Shown in pieces: positions 7,415 through 14,279 of a stretch of 15,895 nucleotides of DNA. Position 1 is the first letter of the stretch. Each line of letters opens with the position of its first letter. The notes below the pieces were generated by a model that ran no database searches, was not told the DNA's origin, and saw nothing but the letters and a program-made list of their open reading frames with translations. The position numbers were made by a program, and so were the translations under genes. Origin of the DNA: Bacteriovoracaceae bacterium UBA1511 (GTDB lineage: Bacteria; Bdellovibrionota; Bacteriovoracia; Bacteriovoracales; Bacteriovoracaceae); contig DCQT01000088.1 of NCBI GenBank assembly GCA_002323535.1, positions 1 through 15,895 of the forward strand, in the 5' to 3' direction.

Positions 7415-8035
7415 TTACCTTCTTAGTATTGCTCTGACAGGAGATGCATCTAAGCCCTCTAGCTTAAGAGGCAACGCAATTAGTTCGTAAACTCCTTCTG
7501 GGACATCGGATAAAACAATGCCTTCAAGTACTCTGATATTACTCTTGTAAAATTCTTGATGCCCTGGGAGATCTTTAGAATCACTAGTATCTACAGATGG
7601 AGTATCAATACCGATTAGGATAACCTCTTTCTTTTTGAGAAATTCTATTGTTGCTGGCGATACAGCACAAAAGTTTTCATCCCATTTATTTGGATCCTTA
7701 TATGTATTTGTTTTAAATAATACACGTCTCGCTTTTATTTCTTGGTTTGAAAAATGTTGAGGCTCAATATGTGAGTTTGTCCCAAGCTTTACTTCGATTA
7801 CTTGAGCATTTCCTAGGTATGGCTCTAGTGAGACTTGATCAATATCTAAACCTTTAGGGTGGTAATGTGAGGGAGCGTCAGTGTGAGCACCGATATGAGG
7901 TGTCGTTGTAAAGGATGAAAGTTTTAGGTTGTGACCTTTAGGAAAAGACATTGAGATATTTTGAGTAAATGGTTGGTCTCCTGGAAAAACCGCGGTGCGA
8001 GAAGATATTAACGGCGATATATCCCAAATTTCCAT
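7415..8035 (-). CDS. kynB: Kynurenine formamidase (arylformamidase)
   Basis: A 206-residue metal-dependent hydrolase of the cyclase family (PF04199), the bacterial type of arylformamidase. It hydrolyses N-formylkynurenine to kynurenine and formate. The metal-binding motif is present as HIGAHTDAPSH (H47, H51, D53, H57). The N-terminal DISPLI with FPGD and the C-terminal LEGLDASPVRAILR are typical of KynB. ATG 8035 has AAGGAG five nt upstream (8041-8046). It is the first gene of the minus-strand operon kynB-nbaE-nbaF-nbaC-SDR, in which gaps are at most 9 nt, and it is divergent from nbaG across a 94-bp promoter region. Confidence 0.95.
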   Translation of the reverse strand: MEIWDISPLISSRTAVFPGDQPFTQNISMSFPKGHNLKLSSFTTTPHIGAHTDAPSHYHPKGLDIDQVSLEPYLGNAQVIEVKLGTNSHIEPQHFSNQEIKARRVLFKTNTYKDPNKWDENFCAVSPATIEFLKKKEVILIGIDTPSVDTSDSKDLPGHQEFYKSNIRVLEGIVLSDVPEGVYELIALPLKLEGLDASPVRAILRR

Positions 8036-8054
8036 TTATGCTCCTTAATTTCTG

Positions 8055-8082
8055 TTGATCATTTCTTGAAAAAAATTATCAA
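8055..8082. promoter_or_regulatory. Inverted repeat, candidate operator for the divergent kyn units
   Basis: Arms TTGATCAT (8055-8062) and ATTATCAA (8075-8082) form an inverted repeat with 7 of 8 matched positions and a 12-bp centre. The centre contains the -35 box of the predicted nbaG promoter, and the right arm read on the minus strand contains GATAAT, a possible -10 for kynB. The geometry suits a dimeric regulator controlling both directions. No regulator gene is in the window, and AT-rich DNA can produce such repeats by chance. Confidence 0.4.
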
Positions 8083-8094
8083 AAAACCTATGAT
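8066..8094 (+). promoter_or_regulatory. Sigma70-type promoter for nbaG-kynU-kmo
   Basis: TTGAAA (8066-8071), a 17-bp spacer and TATGAT (8089-8094) are close to the consensus for housekeeping sigma factor. Transcription would begin near 8101, leaving a leader of about 30 nt before ATG 8130, which has AAAGGT six nt upstream. Confidence 0.65.
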
Positions 8095-8129
8095 TCACCA
8101 AAGAATAATTCAGTAAAAAAGGTCCTTTT

Positions 8130-8900
8130 ATGAGTAATTACGCCCAAATCTTACATGAAGCCAGGTTGTCAGCAAAACCAGTTGAGCAATTAACAGCATC
8201 TGGCGCAGACATATCAAGGTCACAAGCATATGAAATTCAAGAGAGTGGAGTAATTCTTAGAGAGTCTGATGGAGAAAAAGTTATTGGCTATAAAATGGGA
8301 CTTACTTCAGAGGCAAAAAGAAAACAGATGGATTTAGATGCTCCTTTGTATGGTGTTCTAACGGATAAAATGGAAATCACAAATAATGGGTCTTATTCAA
8401 TGACCGGAAAAATTCATCCAAAAGCGGAGCCAGAGGTGGCATTTATCTTCAAAAAAGAGCTTGATGACTCCATGACTTATCAAGAAATTTTTGAGGCAAT
8501 TAAGTGGGCTGCTCCAGCTATTGAAATACTTGATTCTCGCTACAAGCAATTTAAATATTTTAGTATGGAAGATGTAATCTCGGATAACTCGTCTTCTTCA
8601 TATTTCATTATTGGGGATAAGTTCTCTGTGGATTCTAAAGAAGACTATTTCGATAAAAAACTAAAATTTTTCGTCAATGGCAATGTAGTACATGAAGGCA
8701 ATAGTAATGCGATTAGTGATGATCCTCTTAACTCAATTATTGAGTTAACGAGATTAATGAGTGCTCGTGGAAAAAAAGTTCCAGCTGACACGATTATCTT
8801 AGCGGGAGCGGCGACAGCAGCTGTGGCGCTTGAAGAAGGAATGAGAATTAGTTTGGAAGTCGAAGGAATGAACAAAGTAGAATTTAAGGTAGAGGCGTAA
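8130..8900 (+). CDS. nbaG: 4-oxalocrotonate decarboxylase
   Basis: A 256-residue member of the fumarylacetoacetate hydrolase superfamily, in the branch holding 4-oxalocrotonate decarboxylase (DmpH/NbaG) and 2-hydroxypentadienoate hydratase (DmpE/MhpD). Visible active-site features are K55 in IGYKMGLTS and the magnesium ligands E100, E102 (in HPKAEPE) and E132 (in AIEILDSRY). The HPKAEPEVAF segment and the pathway context favour the decarboxylase, which converts 4-oxalocrotonate to 2-hydroxypenta-2,4-dienoate. The hydratase, which should act next, is a close relative, and no second copy lies in the window; activity as hydratase cannot be excluded. First gene of the plus-strand unit, 1 nt before kynU. 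Confidence 0.87.
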   Translation: MSNYAQILHEARLSAKPVEQLTASGADISRSQAYEIQESGVILRESDGEKVIGYKMGLTSEAKRKQMDLDAPLYGVLTDKMEITNNGSYSMTGKIHPKAEPEVAFIFKKELDDSMTYQEIFEAIKWAAPAIEILDSRYKQFKYFSMEDVISDNSSSSYFIIGDKFSVDSKEDYFDKKLKFFVNGNVVHEGNSNAISDDPLNSIIELTRLMSARGKKVPADTIILAGAATAAVALEEGMRISLEVEGMNKVEFKVEA

Positions 8901-8901
8901 G

Positions 8902-10158
8902 ATGTTTAGTAGTAATGATTTAACATTAGAGGCAGCAAAAAAGTTTGACCGTGAAGACAAGCTCAAAGATTTCAGAGAAAAGTTTAATTTTCCAAAAGAT
9001 GAAAATGGAAAAGAGCTTTTGTATTTCACAGGTCATAGCCTTGGATTGATGCCAAAGCAAACTCAGGATTATCTTGATCACGAGTTAAACGCTTGGGCGA
9101 ACTTAGGGGTTGAAGGGCACTTTAAAGGGAAATTTCCTTGGATGCCTTACCATGAATTTCTAACAGAAAAAATGGCGACAATTGTTGGTGGTAAGCCAAG
9201 TGAAGTTGTTGTGATGAACTCTCTGACAGTTAATCTTCATTTAATGCTGACATCTTTTTATCGTCCGACTAAAGAGCGATTTAAAATACTTATTGAAAAT
9301 AATACCTTTCCTAGTGATAAATATGCGGTAGATTCACAAGCACGTTTTCATGGTCATGATCCAAGTGAAGCGATTGTTCAATTTGATCCACAGTCTCATG
9401 ATATGGTGGTTAGTGATGAGGAAATTGAAAAAACAATTTTAGAAAATAAAGATAGTCTTGCTTTGATTATGCTTGGAAATGTTAATTATCTTTCTGGGCA
9501 GAGATTTAATTTTGAGAAAATTGTAAAGCTTGCTCATGACAATAATATTATGGTCGGTTTTAATCTCGCTCATGGTGCAGGAAATATTGAGCTGAAACTT
9601 CATGATTGGAATGTTGATTTCGCTGTTTGGTGCTCTTATAAATATTTAAACTCAGGGCCGGGTGGAATTGCTGGGTGCTTTGTCCATGAAGACCATGGCC
9701 ATGATGCCAATATCCCTCGATTTGAAGGTTGGTGGGGCCACAAAAAAGAGTCACGTTTTAAAATGCCACCGACTTTTGAGCCGATCGGAGGTGCGGAAAC
9801 TTGGCAATTAAGTAACCCGCCAATTTTCCAACTTGCAAGTCTTCGCTCAAGCCTTGATCTTTTTTCCGAAGCAGGTATTTCGAACCTTCAAGAAAAAAGT
9901 CGTCACTTAACTAGCTACTTTAAATTTTTAATAAATCAAAAGTGCAAGGGGCGATTTCAAGTAATGACTCCCGAAGATTGTGGGGCGATGATTTGTGTTA
10001 ACACCGGAGAGCATGGCAAGAATCTCGTTGATGACTTCATGAATAAAGGAGTTATTGCTGACTTCAGAGAACCAAATATATTAAGAGCGGCGCCGGTATC
10101 TATGTATAACTCATATGAGGATGTGTATCGGTTTGTTGAGATAATGGAGAAACATTAA
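8902..10158 (+). CDS. kynU: Kynureninase (Asn at the PLP-contacting Asp position)
   Basis: PLP-dependent fold-type I hydrolase of 418 residues, which splits 3-hydroxykynurenine (or kynurenine) into 3-hydroxyanthranilate (or anthranilate) and alanine. The cofactor lysine is K247 in CSYKYLNSG, with Y246 beside it. FPSD (136-139), H224, the tryptophans of GWWGH (277-278) and SNPP (about 309-312) are conserved. The segment from about 218 to 263 aligns without gaps with human KYNU as I recall it. Unusually, the aspartate expected in the DLAH motif (human D250), which contacts the pyridine nitrogen of PLP, is asparagine N221 (codon AAT). AGAGG precedes the ATG by 6 nt. The gene follows nbaG by 1 nt and precedes kmo by 17 nt. 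Confidence 0.95.
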   Translation: MFSSNDLTLEAAKKFDREDKLKDFREKFNFPKDENGKELLYFTGHSLGLMPKQTQDYLDHELNAWANLGVEGHFKGKFPWMPYHEFLTEKMATIVGGKPSEVVVMNSLTVNLHLMLTSFYRPTKERFKILIENNTFPSDKYAVDSQARFHGHDPSEAIVQFDPQSHDMVVSDEEIEKTILENKDSLALIMLGNVNYLSGQRFNFEKIVKLAHDNNIMVGFNLAHGAGNIELKLHDWNVDFAVWCSYKYLNSGPGGIAGCFVHEDHGHDANIPRFEGWWGHKKESRFKMPPTFEPIGGAETWQLSNPPIFQLASLRSSLDLFSEAGISNLQEKSRHLTSYFKFLINQKCKGRFQVMTPEDCGAMICVNTGEHGKNLVDDFMNKGVIADFREPNILRAAPVSMYNSYEDVYRFVEIMEKH

Positions 10159-10175
10159 CTTACGGAAAGTTTTTA

Positions 10176-11537
10176 ATGATTAGAAAAACGAAAAAAGTTA
10201 CGATTAATGGAGCAGGGCTTATTGGCCCTTATTTAGGTATTTTATTACGTCGAAGGGGGTTCGATGTTGAAGTGCTGGAAAAACGATCTGATATTCGAAA
10301 AATAACAGCAGAAGTGGGTAGATCAATTAATCTCGTTTTAACTAGCCGTGGTATCAACGCGCTCAAAAAAATTAATAGGTGGGAAGAGGTAAAAAAAATA
10401 ACTATGCCTGTTAGCGGCAGGATGATGCACTCAACCTCTGGAGAGTTGACCTACCAACCATACGGTGGTGAAGGAGACGTTAACTATTCAATCAGCAGGA
10501 CAGAGCTTAATCGTTTCATGATTAGTGAGGCTGAAAAACTTGGTGTTAAATTTTTGTTCTCTACTGACGTTAAACAAATTGATGAAACCAAAAACCTACT
10601 CATTTTAAAAAATGAAAAGGGGGAAGAAGTCTCTCATGAGTTTGAGGTATTGATTGGAGCCGATGGTGCTGGATCTGTCGTTCGAAAAAAAATTCTTAAA
10701 TTGCAAAATGTTGAAGATAAGGTTGAATGGCTTGGTGTTTCTTATAAAGAGCTTTTTATGCCAACTAATGCAGATGGCTCTGAACAAATTGATAAAGAGT
10801 CACTACATATATGGCCGAGAGGGAAGCATATGCTGATGGCCCTTCCAAACTTGGATAGCTCTTTTACGATGACTTTATATCTACCGGAAAAAGATTCTGA
10901 AGTTAATTTTGATCAATTAAAAACACCAGAAAGTGTAGAGGAGTACTTTAAGACGTATCATCCAGACTCAATCCCACTAATGCCAAATTACTTGGAGGAT
11001 TTTGGGCAAAATAAAACCAGTAAACTTGGAACAGTTAGATGCTCCTCTTGGAGTCACAATGGAAAAATGGGCATAATCGGAGATGCTGCCCACGCGATTG
11101 TTCCATTCTTTGGGCAAGGAACAAACTCTGGTCTTGAGGGGTGTGTCGTATTTGATGAAATTTTTGATCGGTACGATAGCTGGAATGATTTATTCAACGG
11201 TTTTTTTGACTCTTACAAGTCCAATGCCGACGCAATCGCGAAGATGGCCGAAGAAAATTATATTGAAATGAGTGAAAAAGTTGGGGATGAAAAATTTCTT
11301 CTTCGAAAAAGGTTAGAGTCATTCCTTCATGAAAAATTTCCAAAAAAGTTTTTAAATAGATATATGATGGTGACCTATTCAAATATTCCTTATTCACTTG
11401 TTTATAAGATTGGAATGAAGCAAACAGAATTTTTAAATTCGCTTAAAATTGATAAAACTTCAGACTTTGAAAAAATAGACTTAAAGACAGTGGAGTCTTT
11501 TTTGGATCAAGAAATTTTACCTCTAATTAAAGTTTAA
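10176..11537 (+). CDS. kmo: Kynurenine 3-monooxygenase
   Basis: FAD-dependent aromatic hydroxylase of 453 residues, converting kynurenine to 3-hydroxykynurenine with NADPH and O2. It has the dinucleotide-binding GAGLIG (12-17), GRSINLVLTSRG (48-59), SISRTELNRFM (105-115), GADGAGS (161-167) and the FAD-binding GDAAHAIVPFFGQGTNSG (302-319). The later EENYIEMSEKV and MMVTYSNIPYSLV segments are characteristic of kynurenine rather than salicylate or other hydroxylases. There is no evident C-terminal membrane helix, unlike the mitochondrial enzyme. A GGAAAG (10164-10169) precedes the ATG. The last 11 bp overlap the convergent acetyltransferase gene. Confidence 0.95.
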   Translation: MIRKTKKVTINGAGLIGPYLGILLRRRGFDVEVLEKRSDIRKITAEVGRSINLVLTSRGINALKKINRWEEVKKITMPVSGRMMHSTSGELTYQPYGGEGDVNYSISRTELNRFMISEAEKLGVKFLFSTDVKQIDETKNLLILKNEKGEEVSHEFEVLIGADGAGSVVRKKILKLQNVEDKVEWLGVSYKELFMPTNADGSEQIDKESLHIWPRGKHMLMALPNLDSSFTMTLYLPEKDSEVNFDQLKTPESVEEYFKTYHPDSIPLMPNYLEDFGQNKTSKLGTVRCSSWSHNGKMGIIGDAAHAIVPFFGQGTNSGLEGCVVFDEIFDRYDSWNDLFNGFFDSYKSNADAIAKMAEENYIEMSEKVGDEKFLLRKRLESFLHEKFPKKFLNRYMMVTYSNIPYSLVYKIGMKQTEFLNSLKIDKTSDFEKIDLKTVESFLDQEILPLIKV

Positions 11538-12126
11538 AAAGTCTTTTAAGTTCGGCGTCGGGAGCTTTCTCACCACAACGGTAATCCATAACTTTCCTTC
11601 TTGTTTTATTGGTGTAGTAGTGCAAGTGAATAAGACACCCAAATGTGTCGCTTATTTCCATCTTTGAAATGATAAAATCTTTTTTCAGCTTAGGGATAAT
11701 TACGTGGTTATTGGTAGCATTGTGCCTGCTGTAAATTAGTTGGAAGCCCTTATCTTTAAGTATTTCAATATTCGCTTCCAAAAGTGCGGAGTAAATTCCT
11801 TTGCGTCTATAATTTGGTAAGACTGCAGAGTTGCACATGTAATATATTGAAGGAGTTTCTTGCCAGCCAAAACTCCAGCCTACAAATTCCCTTTTTTTAT
11901 CGAATACAGCTAAATTCAAAGTGAAAGGGTTATCAAAGCAAGTCCTTGTAAGCTCTTTGATTTTTTGGCTTTCAGCATCACTTAGGTAGTCTTGATATTG
12001 CAAAGAATGGTCATCGGAGAAAATATCTGAGCTATGTTTTTCAAATAGTGGGAAAAACTCCTCTCTATTCAAGGATTTTATCGTGAAGTGATTATCTTTA
12101 ATTTGTATTTTTTTATTCATAAGCAT
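11527..12126 (-). CDS. GNAT-family acetyltransferase coupled to kynA
   Basis: A 199-residue protein with a GNAT fold signature. Strand and motif A are NSAVLPNYRRKGIYSALL (99-116), where R107-R108-K109-G110 forms the acetyl-CoA pyrophosphate loop (with Tyr at the usual Gly/Ala), followed by a helix and strand (LIYSRHNATNN). The preceding VFDKKREFVGWSFGW resembles the beta hairpin of these enzymes. The substrate cannot be told from sequence. The ATG at 12126 overlaps the TAA of kynA in a TAATG arrangement with AGGA five nt upstream; a second ATG at 12120 lies less favourably. This tight coupling suggests a function linked to tryptophan catabolism, such as acetylating an amine intermediate, but that is inference. 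Confidence 0.85.
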   Translation of the reverse strand: MLMNKKIQIKDNHFTIKSLNREEFFPLFEKHSSDIFSDDHSLQYQDYLSDAESQKIKELTRTCFDNPFTLNLAVFDKKREFVGWSFGWQETPSIYYMCNSAVLPNYRRKGIYSALLEANIEILKDKGFQLIYSRHNATNNHVIIPKLKKDFIISKMEISDTFGCLIHLHYYTNKTRRKVMDYRCGEKAPDAELKRLFKL

Positions 12127-13220
12127 TAGTATCCTGAAAAGTGAAAGCTTAATTTCTTTTTTAATTCTTTCGGCAACATAGGTAGGGCTGACTTTGGAAT
12201 TAAGAACGTTGAGAGGTTATTAAAATCTTCGAAAATTTTGTTCCTATCTGCTGTCGCTTTCAAATATTTATGCCCGGAGGATCCGCCAGTGCCAATTTTA
12301 GTTCCAAGCATCCTTTTTGCTAATTGAGCGTGCCGGTGCCTCCATGTTGTAAAGTTTGAATCAAGAGTCATTAATCCATTTAATAATCTAAACGGCTGGT
12401 TAAATATTGGTTCATGTCGGTAAAGTAATATGAAGAGAGCTGCTTGAGTTGCCTTGTGGGACAGTCTTTTTTTACCTTCTTCAATACTTTTGTTGTGGAT
12501 TTCTTCATTTAGTAAAGCCTCAAAAGTTTTTCCTGTTATGGCCAGGTTTGCGAGCTGAGCTTCTTTTTGAGCGCTATCAAGTGTTTCATTTTCTTCAATA
12601 ATTTTCTTATCTTTTTCTAGCATTTTTTCAATGGAGAGTTTGTAAGATGTCCAGAAGTCAAACTCGTCATTATTTAAAAATGGTGTTCTCTCTAGCCACT
12701 TTTCAACCAATTTAAACAGTGAATCTTGTGTCATCACCTTTTTAAGGTTCGCCTGGTCTTTATCGTTTAACCTTCCCATGAAATTGTACTGTTTCATATC
12801 AGGTCTCTGTCCTTCGTTTATTCCTAGGCCAATTTCAATTTCTCTAAACTGAACACTTTGGAAGCCACTAGCCGGTATGAGAAGGTCGCGAAACTCTAAA
12901 AAATCCATAGGTGTCATCGTCTCAAGAACGTCAATTTGTGACAGAAGCAACCCTTGTATTTTATGTATTCTCTCTAGCTTCAGTGTGCACTCAGACAGCT
13001 CCTCATCCAAGACTTGCTCTTGGCTGAAGTTGTTTTTTATAAACTTAAGGTCATGAAGTATTTGCTTGAACCAGAGCTCGTAGGCTTGGTGAACAATAAT
13101 AAAAAGCATTTCTTCATGTGCCTCATTCCCCTGTTCTTTTGATTTTGGGCTTTGAGCGTTTAGTAAGGCATTCAGTTTTAGATAGTCATGGTAGTAAGTA
13201 GGTTGTTGATTTTTGAACAT
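12126..13220 (-). CDS. kynA: Tryptophan 2,3-dioxygenase, long animal-like form
   Basis: Heme dioxygenase that opens the indole ring of L-tryptophan to N-formylkynurenine, the entry step of the pathway. The 364-residue product shows HQAYELWFKQ (H44 in the substrate pocket), FLEFRDLL with the carboxylate-binding R111, SGFQSVQFREIE (118-129), TTWRHRH with the probable heme ligand H297, and GTGGSSGHKYL (310-320). It is longer than the roughly 300-residue proteobacterial type. The extra length is an acidic/basic insert (about 200-250) and a C-terminal FNNLSTFLIP region (333-342), both resembling animal TDO. Shine-Dalgarno is weak (AGGA about 10 nt upstream). First gene of a two-gene unit with the GNAT protein. 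Confidence 0.96.
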   Translation of the reverse strand: MFKNQQPTYYHDYLKLNALLNAQSPKSKEQGNEAHEEMLFIIVHQAYELWFKQILHDLKFIKNNFSQEQVLDEELSECTLKLERIHKIQGLLLSQIDVLETMTPMDFLEFRDLLIPASGFQSVQFREIEIGLGINEGQRPDMKQYNFMGRLNDKDQANLKKVMTQDSLFKLVEKWLERTPFLNNDEFDFWTSYKLSIEKMLEKDKKIIEENETLDSAQKEAQLANLAITGKTFEALLNEEIHNKSIEEGKKRLSHKATQAALFILLYRHEPIFNQPFRLLNGLMTLDSNFTTWRHRHAQLAKRMLGTKIGTGGSSGHKYLKATADRNKIFEDFNNLSTFLIPKSALPMLPKELKKKLSFHFSGY

Positions 13221-13258
13221 TTCTTGGTCGTCCTGCTAGAATAAAATTTTGTGTAGAA

Positions 13259-13288
13259 TATATAGTATAGATGACACAATCTTGTCGA
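13259..13288 (-). promoter_or_regulatory. Candidate promoter for kynA-GNAT
   Basis: On the minus strand TCGACA (13288-13283) matches the -35 consensus at five positions. An 18-bp spacer follows, then a TATATA -10 (13264-13259) within a TA-rich run. Transcription would begin near 13252, giving a leader of about 30 nt. The -35 is shared with the opposing ctaB promoter. Confidence 0.45.
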
Positions 13289-13310
13289 AGCGAGGTAGGC
13301 TAGGTATAAG
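13282..13310 (+). promoter_or_regulatory. Candidate promoter for ctaB
   Basis: TTGTCG (13282-13287), a 17-bp spacer and TATAAG (13305-13310) form a plausible sigma70-type promoter with start near 13317 and a leader of about 40 nt. The -10 lies within a 5-bp inverted repeat AGGCT/AGCCT (13297-13313). The remainder of 13221-13356 holds no recognisable gene. Confidence 0.5.
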
Positions 13311-13356
13311 CCTTTAAAAATCAAAACTTTGATAACTTGAAAAAAAGAAACTCTAA

Positions 13357-14208
13357 ATGTTCAAAGATCTTATCAATCTGACCAAACCAAGACTTGCCAT
13401 GCTAAACGTTATCGCGGCTGGCTTTGGCTATGCTCTCTCAGTAGAGAACATTGTTTGGGTAAAGTTTTATGAAGCGATGCTTTATACAAGTTTTGTCATT
13501 TGCGGTGCAGGCGCTTTAAATTGCCTAATGGAGATTGATCTCGACAAAAAGATGAAAAGGACTTCTTCCAGGCCACTACCGTCTGGTAGATTGAGTAAAA
13601 AGTCTGCATTAATCTTTGGTTCAACTTTAATTTTTGTCGGGTCCCTGGGGTTATTGCTCAGAGTTAATATTTTAACAGGCTTAATTTCTTTAAGTTCCGC
13701 TATTTTTTATCTCGTATTTTACACACCGATGAAGATGAGGTCTCCTTACGCTGTGTTTGTGGGCGCTATTCCAGGTGCTCTACCTCCTGTAATCGGGTAT
13801 GCTGCAGGTGTTGCACAACTTGACTCAATGGCTTTGGTCCTATTTGTATTTTTGTTCTCTTGGCAAATTCCACATTTTCTTGCGATTTCGATTTATAGCA
13901 GAAAAGACTATGAGAATGCAGGAGTGGTAGTCTACCCGAACATTACATCAATGAGACATACCCTAAACATTATGAGCTTCTTCACATCTCTGACAATGGT
14001 CTCTTCTTTTATGCCTGTTTTTCTGGGTAAATCAGGAGATGTTTATGGGGTGGTTAGTATTTTACTAGGTTTAGGTTTTCAAATAACTTGTACAAAAGCT
14101 TATCAAGCCATTGGAGACATAAGTGCTGAGAATAAGGCTGCAAAGAGGTGCTTCTTTGCGTCAATTCTTTATCTACCTTTGCTGCTAAGCTCAATGTTTA
14201 TTTTATGA
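13357..14208 (+). CDS. ctaB: Heme O synthase (protoheme IX farnesyltransferase)
   Basis: UbiA-family prenyltransferase of 283 residues that attaches a farnesyl group to heme b to make heme O, the precursor of heme A for the oxidase. The first prenyl-diphosphate/Mg motif runs from N55 through E59, D61 and D63 to MKRTSSRPL. The cytoplasmic loop motif YTPMKMRSPYAVFVGAIPGA (122-141) and LFSWQIPHFLAIS (166-178) are also diagnostic of CyoE/CtaB. About eight to nine membrane helices are visible. No clear Shine-Dalgarno precedes ATG 13357, only an A-rich stretch. It lies 71 bp before ctaC on the same strand and is divergent from kynA. Confidence 0.95.
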   Translation: MFKDLINLTKPRLAMLNVIAAGFGYALSVENIVWVKFYEAMLYTSFVICGAGALNCLMEIDLDKKMKRTSSRPLPSGRLSKKSALIFGSTLIFVGSLGLLLRVNILTGLISLSSAIFYLVFYTPMKMRSPYAVFVGAIPGALPPVIGYAAGVAQLDSMALVLFVFLFSWQIPHFLAISIYSRKDYENAGVVVYPNITSMRHTLNIMSFFTSLTMVSSFMPVFLGKSGDVYGVVSILLGLGFQITCTKAYQAIGDISAENKAAKRCFFASILYLPLLLSSMFIL

Positions 14209-14279
14209 TACTTTTAATGTAAAAGGCTTAAATATTCATCTATTTAGGACATATTAAATTAACATTTAGGAAATTTTTT

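Noticed and set aside
8051..8082. Weak minus-strand promoter for kynB (TTGGTG, 15 bp, GATAAT)
   Set aside because: Spacing is too short and the -35 is poor; a promoter must lie in this 94-bp region, but I cannot place it with confidence.
11534..11549. Inverted repeat TTAAAA/TTTTAA at the convergent ends of kmo and the GNAT gene, as a bidirectional terminator
   Set aside because: The stem is six AT pairs only with a 4-nt loop, lacks GC pairs and is not followed by a T run on either strand; it lies largely in coding sequence.
14179..14209. Possible ctaC promoter, TTGCTG and TATGAT
   Set aside because: The spacer is 19 bp and the boxes lie mainly inside the ctaB end; too weak to list, and ctaC may be transcribed from the ctaB promoter.
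14211..14225. Perfect CTTTTA/TAAAAG hairpin between ctaB and ctaC as a terminator
   Set aside because: The stem is nearly all AT, the loop is 3 nt and there is no T tract after it; such repeats are expected by chance in DNA this AT-rich.
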